Source: Parabacteroides chongii
GTDB lineage: Bacteria; Bacteroidota; Bacteroidia; Bacteroidales; Tannerellaceae
Length of the DNA: 64,000 bases
NCBI RefSeq assembly: GCF_029581355.1
Contig: NZ_CP120849.1
Coordinates: forward strand, 2,884,501 to 2,948,500
Direction: 5' to 3'
In this document: piece by piece, positions 55,342 through 62,616 of the stretch
How the letters are laid out: each line of letters opens with the position of its first letter
Numbering within the stretch: position 1 is the first letter of the stretch
Translations under genes and position numbers: made by a program
The notes under the pieces: model-generated
The model's database searches: none
Told to the model about the DNA's origin: nothing
Seen by the model: the letters and a program-made list of their open reading frames with translations, nothing else

Positions 55342-57870
55342 ATGAAAAAGATTTTGTTATTTGTAATCAGCAGCCTGTTGTTTCTCGGAAGCCAACCTTT
55401 GTCAGCCCAAAAACAAAAGACAGAAGCTGCTTATGAAGTGATTGAACGGGTATCCGGTCAATCCGGGTTACCGGTTAAGTTCTCTTTGAAGCCGAATAAA
55501 GAGAAAGCGGAGGGGAGTACTTATTTCCAATATAAGGTGGATAAGGGTACGCTGATGGTTGAGGGAAGTAGCCCGGTTGCCTTGTGTCGGGGCTTTTATG
55601 ATTTTATTAAAAGTAACCGGTCCGGTATTTATAGTTGGTCCGGAAATAATGTTCGATTTCCTGAGGAGCTGAAAGAGAGTCCCTTGAAACGAGTCGTTTC
55701 TCCTTTTGAAAACCATTTTATGTGTAATGTGGTAGTTTATGGATATTCCATGCCTTACTGGGACTGGGCACGTTGGGAGAAAGAGATAGATTGGATGGCA
55801 TTGCATGGTATTGATATGCCCTTGGCGTTGGTTGGTTATGAAGCGATCTTAGCCCGTGTATGGAAAAAGATGGGACTGACGGATGATGAGATAAATCATT
55901 ATTTTGTAGGTCCGGCTCATTTACCCTGGATGCGGATGGGGAATATAAGTGGTATTGACGGTCCGTTGAATGAGGACTGGCATCGTCAGCAAATCGCTTT
56001 GCAGCACAAAATATTAAAACGGATGAAAGAGTTGGGTATGAAACCCATTTGTCCCGGTTTCCCGGGTTTTATACCGGAAGCCTTTAAACGTATCTATCCT
56101 GATCTGGAAATTATCCAGACGCATTGGGGAGGTGCTTTCTGTAACTGGATGATCTCTCCGGAAGAACCTTTGTTCTCTCAGATCGGAACAGCCTTTATTC
56201 GTGAATGGGAAAAAGAATTTGGAGCTAATGAACACTACCTGGTGGACAGCTTTAACGAGATGGATATTCCTTTCCCGGCTAAAGGCTCTAAAGAGCGTTA
56301 CGAACTGCTTGCCTCTTACGGCGACAAAGTGTATCAGTCTATTCGCAAAGGTAATCCGAATGCGGTTTGGACGATGCAGGGTTGGATGTTTGGTTACCAA
56401 AGGGATATTTGGGATTATGAAACGTTAGGAGCTTTGGTTTCTAAAGTTCCGGATAACAAAATGCTTTTGTTGGATTTAGCAGTAGATTATAATAAGCATT
56501 TTTGGAAATCGGAAGTGAACTGGGAGTTCTATAAAGGTTTCTATAACAAGCCTTGGGTATATAGTGTCATTCCGAATATGGGAGGAAAAACCGGTATGAC
56601 CGGAGTATTGGACTTTTATGCAAACGGTCATTTGGAAGCCTTGTCTTCTCCAAATAAAGGGCGTTTGGTAGCACATGGAATGGCACCTGAAGGAATAGAA
56701 AACAATGAAGTCATCTATGAATTATTGTCCGATGCAGGCTGGTCGGATAAAGAGATTAATATTCATGAATGGTTGAAGGAGTATTCTTATAACCGTTATG
56801 GAGGCTATCCGACAGCCGTTCGTAAATGTTGGGATGCGTTGTTAGAATCTGTTTATGGGACATTTACCGACCATCCTCGTTACAATTGGCAGTTGCGTCC
56901 GGGGACAGTTCGGAACGGTTCAATCAATATAAGTGAATCGTTTTTCAAGGCATTGGAATCTTTTGTCAGTGCTTCTGGTCAGCTGAAAGATAACCCTCTT
57001 TATTTGGCTGACCTTTCGGAGTTTACAGCCCTTTACCTGGGAGGAAAGGCTGAATTGTTGGTGAAGGCAATAGATTGGCAATATGAAATAGGAGATACGG
57101 TGCGTGCCGCAAAGTTTGAAAAGGATTTTGAATATATACTGAAGGGAATGGATGTTCTGCTATCTGCTCATCCTACATTACGTTTGGAGCGTTGGATCGA
57201 CTTCGCCCACAAACAAGCGGCGACTCCTGAACAACATAAACAATATGAAAGAAATGCGAAACGTATCGTCACGATCTGGGGACCTCCGGTAGATGATTAC
57301 TCCGCCCGTGTCTGGTCCGGTTTGATCCGTGACTATTATTTGCCGCGTTGGAAACATTATTTCGCAAGCAGAAAAACAGGTACTCGTTTTAACTTTGCTG
57401 AATGGGAGAAGACCTGGGTTGAATCGGATGGTTGTTCTCCGCAGACACCTCCTGCCGACATCGTAAATACAGCCCGTTCACTGGTTGATTATGCTGCATT
57501 TATAACTCCTTCTTTAATACCTGATGGGAAAAAAGGTCAGTTGGGATCATGGACGGTAGGTGCTAAAAAGACAGAAATCATATCATTTCAGATTCCGGCA
57601 GACAGGCTGGATAAACTATCGGCTGTTCGAATAGAAAAGAAAGCCGGGAAAAGTTCGGTCGTTTGTTCCCGTTTGAAACTGGTCGCAGATGGAAAAGTGC
57701 TGATAGACGATACTTCAGAAGAAATCCTGCACGGAGATAAATTGAGAATCGTTTATCCGGTAACCTTATCGGATGATATTCGTGGGAATAACGGTGTAGA
57801 GCTACAGATACAAATGGAAAATACCGGATTGGAAACGGCTTCAGGACAAGTTTCTCTTATTGGAGAATAA
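55342..57870 (+). CDS. Glycoside hydrolase family 89 alpha-N-acetylglucosaminidase
   Basis: 842 residues, signal peptide ending PLSAQ. The small N-terminal domain (YEVIERVSGQSGLPVKF) precedes the NAGLU TIM barrel. MCNVVVYGYSMPYWDWARWE and HGIDMPLALVGYEAI are strongly conserved in the family. LVDSFNEMDIP contains Glu306, in the position of a catalytic carboxylate. A helical C-terminal domain follows (HEWLKEYSYNRYGG). The enzyme removes terminal alpha-linked GlcNAc, as in heparan sulfate chains or the alpha-1,4-GlcNAc caps of gastric mucin. It is co-transcribed with the HGSNAT-like protein and followed by repeat array iv. Confidence 0.94.
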   Translation: MKKILLFVISSLLFLGSQPLSAQKQKTEAAYEVIERVSGQSGLPVKFSLKPNKEKAEGSTYFQYKVDKGTLMVEGSSPVALCRGFYDFIKSNRSGIYSWSGNNVRFPEELKESPLKRVVSPFENHFMCNVVVYGYSMPYWDWARWEKEIDWMALHGIDMPLALVGYEAILARVWKKMGLTDDEINHYFVGPAHLPWMRMGNISGIDGPLNEDWHRQQIALQHKILKRMKELGMKPICPGFPGFIPEAFKRIYPDLEIIQTHWGGAFCNWMISPEEPLFSQIGTAFIREWEKEFGANEHYLVDSFNEMDIPFPAKGSKERYELLASYGDKVYQSIRKGNPNAVWTMQGWMFGYQRDIWDYETLGALVSKVPDNKMLLLDLAVDYNKHFWKSEVNWEFYKGFYNKPWVYSVIPNMGGKTGMTGVLDFYANGHLEALSSPNKGRLVAHGMAPEGIENNEVIYELLSDAGWSDKEINIHEWLKEYSYNRYGGYPTAVRKCWDALLESVYGTFTDHPRYNWQLRPGTVRNGSINISESFFKALESFVSASGQLKDNPLYLADLSEFTALYLGGKAELLVKAIDWQYEIGDTVRAAKFEKDFEYILKGMDVLLSAHPTLRLERWIDFAHKQAATPEQHKQYERNAKRIVTIWGPPVDDYSARVWSGLIRDYYLPRWKHYFASRKTGTRFNFAEWEKTWVESDGCSPQTPPADIVNTARSLVDYAAFITPSLIPDGKKGQLGSWTVGAKKTEIISFQIPADRLDKLSAVRIEKKAGKSSVVCSRLKLVADGKVLIDDTSEEILHGDKLRIVYPVTLSDDIRGNNGVELQIQMENTGLETASGQVSLIGE

Positions 57871-57880
57871 TAAGTATTAG

Positions 57881-57958
57881 GACTATAGTGTTCCTACCAT
57901 TAGCACTATAGTCCTACCTATTCAGCTCTATAGTGCTACTATGGCTAGCATTATAGTG
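57881..57958. repeat. Phased palindromic array iv: four CACTATAGTG-type palindromes every 22-23 bp
   Basis: Near-palindromic cores are centred at 57885.5, 57908.5, 57930.5 and 57953.5 (steps 23, 22, 23). Units one and two pair as AGGACTATAGTG with CACTATAGTCCT, a perfect 12-bp stem. Units three and four pair as TATAGTGCTA with TAGCATTATA. The array sits just after the GH89 stop codon and before the family A promoter of the next operon. Confidence 0.82.
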
Positions 57959-58001
57959 TTAGTGCGATGAAATCGTCATCTTTTGTCAGATGTGTATAAT
58001 T

Positions 58002-58069
58002 AGCAATAATAATCCACAAAATAGGCAACTTTTTGCTATTTTATATCGGAAAAGGACCCTCTATATTTG
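58002..58069 (+). promoter_or_regulatory. Family A promoter/operator, copy 4 (beta-helix/corrinoid operon)
   Basis: AGCAATAATAATCC at 58002, TTTGCTATT at 58032 (offset 30), -7 box TATATTTG at 58062-58069 (offset 60). It should drive the five genes from 58112 to 63623, which follow with gaps of 21 bp or less. Confidence 0.82.
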
Positions 58070-58111
58070 CATTGTTCTTATAATTGATGTTACAATAACA
58101 ATCGAAATACC

Positions 58112-60001
58112 ATGAAGAGAAAGCAGTTACTTTTTATACTATTTCTGATATGCTGTGCGGCAGTGCAGGCGAAAGAATATCACGTCTCCGTCAAAGGAAA
58201 CGATGCGAATGAAGGAACCGAAAAAGCTCCTTTCCGGACAATAGGAAAAGCTGCAGAATATGCCTTCCCGGGAGATATAATTACCGTACATGCCGGTACA
58301 TATCGTGAATGGATCAATCCTCCGAGAGGTGGCGAAAGCGACGAGAAGCGGATTGTCTATCGTGCGGCCCCGGGAGAAAAGGTTGAGATAAAAGGCTCAG
58401 AAAGAATCTCCAACTGGACGAAAGAGAAAGACGGTGTTTGGAAAGTAACGATACCGAATACGTTCTTTGGTGATTATAATCCCTATACCGACTTGATCTA
58501 TGGCGACTGGTTTGACGGTATAGGACGTGAACATCATACCGGTGAAGTGTTCCTGAACAACAAATCGCTTTATGAGAAAGAAACACTGGACAAGGTGTTG
58601 CATCCGGTCCCGAATGAAAAGAGCAAAGACAAGGAAGGTTCCACCTACACCTGGTATTGCGAGAATGATGGTGTGAATACGATCATCTGGGCGAATTTCC
58701 ATAAATACGACCCGAATAAGGAACTAGTGGAAATAAGTACCCGCAATACCTGCTTCTATCCGGAGAAACCGGGTATCGACTACCTGACTATCCAAGGTTT
58801 TAACATCAGCCAGGCTGCTACCCAATGGGGTGCTCCCACAGCAGAGCAGATCGGTATGGTAGCTACTCACTGGAATAAAGGTTGGATCATCGAGAATAAT
58901 GTGATCAGTAACTCCAAATGTTCAGGTATTACATTGGGAAAGGAACGTAAAACCGGACATAACGTCTGGCTGAACGATACGAGTCTCGACGGTTCTCTGC
59001 ATTATATCGAAGTCACGTTCAATACGATCCGGAATGGCTGGAATAAAGAGAACATCGGTTCGCATATCGTCCGTAACAATGAGATATCCCATTGTGAACA
59101 AACCGGTATCTGTGGAAGTATGGGAGCCGCTTTCAGTCTGATCGAAAACAATCATATCCACGATATCTGGGTGAAACGCCAGTTTACCGGTGCCGAAATC
59201 GGAGGAATAAAGTTTCATGCCGCAGTAGATACCCGTATTATCCATAATCGTATCCATAACGCAGGCCGTTCCCTTTGGCTGGATTGGATGACACAGGGAA
59301 CGCGGGTTTCCGGAAACCTGTTTTATGATAATGATTTGGAAGATATCTTCCTGGAAGTAAACCACGGCCCGTTCCTGGTCGACAATAATATCTTCGCTTC
59401 ACGCCGGGGCATCCTGGAACAATCCCAGGGAGGTGCTTACGTTCACAACCTGATCGCCGGAGATATCTACCGCTACGTAGAACATGGACGGTACACACCT
59501 TACTTCTTACCTCATTCGACGGAGGTTGCCGGCCTGTCCATTATCCCCGGTGGGGACGACCGTTATATCAATAACCTCTTTGCTACGACGAATCCGGTGA
59601 CAGAAGGAGAGAATAAGCGGAAATACGGTTTGGCAGACTATAACAAAACGGTTTATCCGATGATGGTTGAAGGTAATGTTTATTACAACAAAGCCTTACC
59701 TTTCGAAGGTGAAAAGAATAGCGTTGTGCTTCCCGACTTCAACCCGAATGTGAAGATCGAAGAAACGGCTGACGGCGTTTATCTGTCTTTATCCGTAAAA
59801 GGTTTGAGCGATTTGCAGACCAGCCGTGTCAATACGGAGAGACTGGGAAAAGCTAAACTCCCTAGACAAGCCTATGAGCAACCTGACGGCAGCCCGATTG
59901 AAATAGCGACCGACTATCTGGGGAATGCACGTGGAAACCAGCCCAAACCGGGGCCTTTGGAGTCCATCAAAGACGGTGAGATCAGAATAAAAGTATGGTA
60001 A
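58112..60001 (+). CDS. Right-handed parallel beta-helix protein, paralogue of the one at 43945
   Basis: 629 residues with a signal peptide ending VQAKEY. The DUF1565-like start is YHVSVKGNDANEGTEKAPFR, then DIITVHAGTYREWINPPRGG. Beta-helix turns follow (IIENNVISNSKCSGITLG, IGSHIVRNNEISHCEQTGIC). It is close to the protein at 43945 throughout, but the gene is distinctly richer in G+C. It heads the operon containing the corrinoid methyltransferase set, so its product sugar may be the methylated compound handled by that set. Enzyme class (lyase or hydrolase) is not established. Confidence 0.8.
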   Translation: MKRKQLLFILFLICCAAVQAKEYHVSVKGNDANEGTEKAPFRTIGKAAEYAFPGDIITVHAGTYREWINPPRGGESDEKRIVYRAAPGEKVEIKGSERISNWTKEKDGVWKVTIPNTFFGDYNPYTDLIYGDWFDGIGREHHTGEVFLNNKSLYEKETLDKVLHPVPNEKSKDKEGSTYTWYCENDGVNTIIWANFHKYDPNKELVEISTRNTCFYPEKPGIDYLTIQGFNISQAATQWGAPTAEQIGMVATHWNKGWIIENNVISNSKCSGITLGKERKTGHNVWLNDTSLDGSLHYIEVTFNTIRNGWNKENIGSHIVRNNEISHCEQTGICGSMGAAFSLIENNHIHDIWVKRQFTGAEIGGIKFHAAVDTRIIHNRIHNAGRSLWLDWMTQGTRVSGNLFYDNDLEDIFLEVNHGPFLVDNNIFASRRGILEQSQGGAYVHNLIAGDIYRYVEHGRYTPYFLPHSTEVAGLSIIPGGDDRYINNLFATTNPVTEGENKRKYGLADYNKTVYPMMVEGNVYYNKALPFEGEKNSVVLPDFNPNVKIEETADGVYLSLSVKGLSDLQTSRVNTERLGKAKLPRQAYEQPDGSPIEIATDYLGNARGNQPKPGPLESIKDGEIRIKVW

Positions 60002-60020
60002 TCTAAAATTATTATTGAAC

Positions 60021-61274
60021 ATGACATCTAAACAGCGTGTGCAAAGCGCACTAGCCCATCGTATGCCCGATTGCGTACCGGTCGACTTCGGAGCAACTTC
60101 AGTTACCGGTATCCATTGCAAGGTCGTGGAGGCTTTGCGGCAACATTATGGATTGGACCCGCATCCTGTCCGCGTCATCGAACCTTTCCAGATGCTGGGA
60201 GAGATCGAGAGTGACCTGCAGGAGATTATCGGCGTAGATTGTGTCCCTGTTTTCGGGCGGAAGGATATGTTCGACATCGATGAAACTCAACTTCACGAAC
60301 AAATAACCCCCTGGGGACAGAAAGTGATGATCGCCTCCGGTATCGACCTGACGACCGATGCAGAGGGAGACGTGCATATCTATGCGGGTGGCGACCGTTC
60401 TTATCCCCCCAGTGCCGTGATGCCGGCTGACTGTTATTTTATCAATGCAACCGAACGGCAGGAGTATGTCGACGATGATGCGATTCAGCCGGAAGATAAC
60501 CTGGAAGAATTCGGTCCTATTTCAGAAGAAGATCTTCAGTATTATAAGGAGGCAGTCGAAAAGGCTGCTGCCACGGGAAAAGCGGTCGTAGCCAGCTTCG
60601 GAGGTACGGCACTGGGCGATATTGCTTTCGTTCCGGGCATGGGACTGAAAGATCCGAAAGGAATCCGGAATGTGGCGGAATGGTATATGTCTACCTCCAT
60701 GCGCCGTGACTATGTACAAACCGTCTTTGAAAAGCAGACCGATATCGCGATAGCAAATTATCAGCGCCTTTGGGATGCAGTGGGTGAAAAAGTCGATGTA
60801 GTCTTTACCTGCGGAACCGATTTCGGTACACAGGATTCTCAATTCTGCTCCCTCGATACCTTCCGCGAGTTGTGGCTCCCTCACTATAAACGGATGAATG
60901 ACTGGATTCACGCGAATACTACCTGGAAGGTATTCAAACATACTTGCGGGGCTGTCCTTCCTATTCTCCCAGGATTGGTGGAGGCTGGTTTCGACATTCT
61001 CAACCCTGTACAGATCAATGCCAAGGATATGGATCCGCGCGTTTTGAAGAAAGAGTTTGGCGACCAGTTTACTTTTTGGGGCGGAGGCATCGACACGCAA
61101 CGTATCCTGCCGAATGCAACACCCGAAGAGGTGCGGAGCCACGTCATGCAGGAATGTGAGATACTGGGGGCAGACGGCGGTTTCGTCTTTAATGCCGTCC
61201 ATAATATACAGGCCAACGCACCGGTACGGAATGTAGTGGCAATGATAGAGACATTGCGTGAGTTACGAAGTTAA
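60021..61274 (+). CDS. UroD-like corrinoid-dependent methyltransferase component
   Basis: ATG 60021 was chosen over an in-frame TTG at 60015; 417 residues, cytoplasmic. UroD/MtaA fold. His307-x-Cys309 in VFKHTCGAV is the zinc motif of methylcobalamin methyltransferases. The late Cys of the family is replaced: the segment reads NAVHNIQANAP, with a His nearby. It is longer than typical MtaA proteins because of an insert around 80-170. The corrinoid protein gene follows after 21 bp, so this is probably the enzyme moving a methyl group from the primary substrate to cobalamin. The opposite direction is possible. Confidence 0.82.
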   Translation: MTSKQRVQSALAHRMPDCVPVDFGATSVTGIHCKVVEALRQHYGLDPHPVRVIEPFQMLGEIESDLQEIIGVDCVPVFGRKDMFDIDETQLHEQITPWGQKVMIASGIDLTTDAEGDVHIYAGGDRSYPPSAVMPADCYFINATERQEYVDDDAIQPEDNLEEFGPISEEDLQYYKEAVEKAAATGKAVVASFGGTALGDIAFVPGMGLKDPKGIRNVAEWYMSTSMRRDYVQTVFEKQTDIAIANYQRLWDAVGEKVDVVFTCGTDFGTQDSQFCSLDTFRELWLPHYKRMNDWIHANTTWKVFKHTCGAVLPILPGLVEAGFDILNPVQINAKDMDPRVLKKEFGDQFTFWGGGIDTQRILPNATPEEVRSHVMQECEILGADGGFVFNAVHNIQANAPVRNVVAMIETLRELRS

Positions 61275-61295
61275 ATACTAAAAGAAGAATAAGTT

Positions 61296-61931
61296 ATGGC
61301 AGATTTAGATAAATTGTATGAAGCTATTTTGACAGGAAAACTGAATGTAGCCAAGGAGGTAACCAACGAGGCTATCGCAGAGAATATCGACCCGCATTTG
61401 ATCATTAATAACTATATGTCGCGGGCCATGGAAGACATCGGTAAACGTTTTGAGGAAGGAAAAGCCTTTGTCCCTGAACTATTAATGGCAGCTCGTGCCA
61501 TGAAAGGTGCGCTCGACCTGCTGAAACCGCAAATGAAAGGTGCTGCTTCCCATAGTTTGGGAAAAGTGGTGATAGGAACGGTGAAAGGTGATTTGCATGA
61601 TATCGGAAAGAACCTGGTAGCTTCCATGCTCGAAGGTTGCGGATTCGAGGTGATCAACCTGGGTACCGATATTTCTTCGGAAAAGTTCATCAATGCTTTG
61701 AAAGAAAACCAGGCTCAGATACTTTGCCTTTCAGCGCTGTTGACTACGACGATGAACTATATGCAGGAGGTTATCAAAGCCCTGGAAGAAAACGGTCTTC
61801 GTAGTCAGGTGAAAGTCATGGTAGGCGGTGCACCGGTTTCTGAATCCTTTGCCCGTCAGATCGGAGCAGACGGTTATAGCGACAATGCCAATGCCGCCGT
61901 AACGCTTGCTAAATCCTTATTATCCGCCTGA
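61296..61931 (+). CDS. Corrinoid (vitamin B12-binding) methyl carrier protein
   Basis: 211 residues with the two-domain layout of MtaC/MtbC-type carriers and of the MetH cobalamin module. A helical cap spans about 1-85 (FVPELLMAARAMKGALDLLKP). The Rossmann-like B12 domain carries the base-off motif Asp99-Leu-His101-Asp-Ile-Gly104, in which His101 is the lower cobalt ligand, plus LCLSALLTTT and VMVGGAPV. It shuttles methyl groups between two methyltransferases. Both neighbours are UroD-like or reactivation proteins and the next gene starts four bases after its stop, so the four form one system. This is the most secure functional call in the operon. Confidence 0.95.
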   Translation: MADLDKLYEAILTGKLNVAKEVTNEAIAENIDPHLIINNYMSRAMEDIGKRFEEGKAFVPELLMAARAMKGALDLLKPQMKGAASHSLGKVVIGTVKGDLHDIGKNLVASMLEGCGFEVINLGTDISSEKFINALKENQAQILCLSALLTTTMNYMQEVIKALEENGLRSQVKVMVGGAPVSESFARQIGADGYSDNANAAVTLAKSLLSA

Positions 61932-61935
61932 TCGT

Positions 61936-62616
61936 ATGCAGGAGTACGAGTTGGATTTCGGTCAGCTGTCCCTGACGCCACACGAGTTGTTCGTGGAGAT
62001 GGGATACAGCAAGACGCAACAACCGGAAGAACCTGTGGAGACATTAGTTGTCTCCATGCTGGAAGATATATCCTCTTGGGTAAAGCCGCGTTGTACATTC
62101 GGTCTGTTTGGCGGACAGATAGAAGGTGAGGAGGTCGTAATAAACGGCGGTGAACGCTTGCAGGTAGGGGCTACCATCGCTACCCTAATGAAGAGCTCTC
62201 AACGTTTTGTTCTTTTTGCGGCCACGGCTGGTGCTGCTTTTCAAGCTTATCAAGATCGTTTGAAGGCGGAAGGCGATATTCTGAAATGTTTTATAGCCGA
62301 TGTAATCGGAAGTTGCATTGCCGAAAAGGCCGGAGATTACATGGAGCGATTACTCGAAAAAGAGCTGGGCGGCGAACGGCATACCAACCGTATGAGTCCG
62401 GGTTATTGCGGTTGGCATCTGTCCGGTCAGAAGACCCTCTTCCGGTTGATGGGCGAGCATCCTTGCGGCATCAGTTTGTCTGAGGTTTGTTTGATGACGC
62501 CGATTAAGTCTATCAGTGGCGTGATCGGTATCGGACCTGAAGTGGATGAGAAAAAGTATGGTTGTCAGTTTTGTGAGTTAGAAACCTGTTATAAACGAAA
62601 AAGATTGAAGAAATAA
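61936..62616 (+). CDS. Stand-alone MetH-type activation domain protein (corrinoid reactivation)
   Basis: ATG 61936 was chosen, four bases after the corrinoid gene stop; an in-frame start at 61906 would overlap that gene. 226 residues resembling the AdoMet-binding reactivation domain of cobalamin-dependent methionine synthase. RMSPGYCGW (152-160) is in place of the RxxxGYPACP motif, and HPCGISLSEVCLMTPIKSISG matches the downstream part. The tail has Cys210, Cys213 and Cys218, not part of the MetH domain. It would restore oxidised cob(II)alamin by reductive methylation with AdoMet. This replaces the ATP-dependent RACo activator common in acetogens. The tail cysteines may bind a metal centre. 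Confidence 0.85.
   Translation: MQEYELDFGQLSLTPHELFVEMGYSKTQQPEEPVETLVVSMLEDISSWVKPRCTFGLFGGQIEGEEVVINGGERLQVGATIATLMKSSQRFVLFAATAGAAFQAYQDRLKAEGDILKCFIADVIGSCIAEKAGDYMERLLEKELGGERHTNRMSPGYCGWHLSGQKTLFRLMGEHPCGISLSEVCLMTPIKSISGVIGIGPEVDEKKYGCQFCELETCYKRKRLKK

Noticed and set aside
57966..57980. Fifth unit of array iv (GATGA...TCATC)
   Set aside because: Sequence and spacing (about 19.5 bp) do not match the CACTATAGTG units.
60015..60020. TTG start adding two residues to the UroD-like protein
   Set aside because: An ATG two codons later (60021) begins the typical TSKQRVQSAL sequence.
61906..61935. Start of the activation-domain protein inside the corrinoid gene
   Set aside because: The ten added residues are read from the end of the corrinoid gene in another frame; ATG at 61936 is four bases past its stop and starts the recognisable protein.
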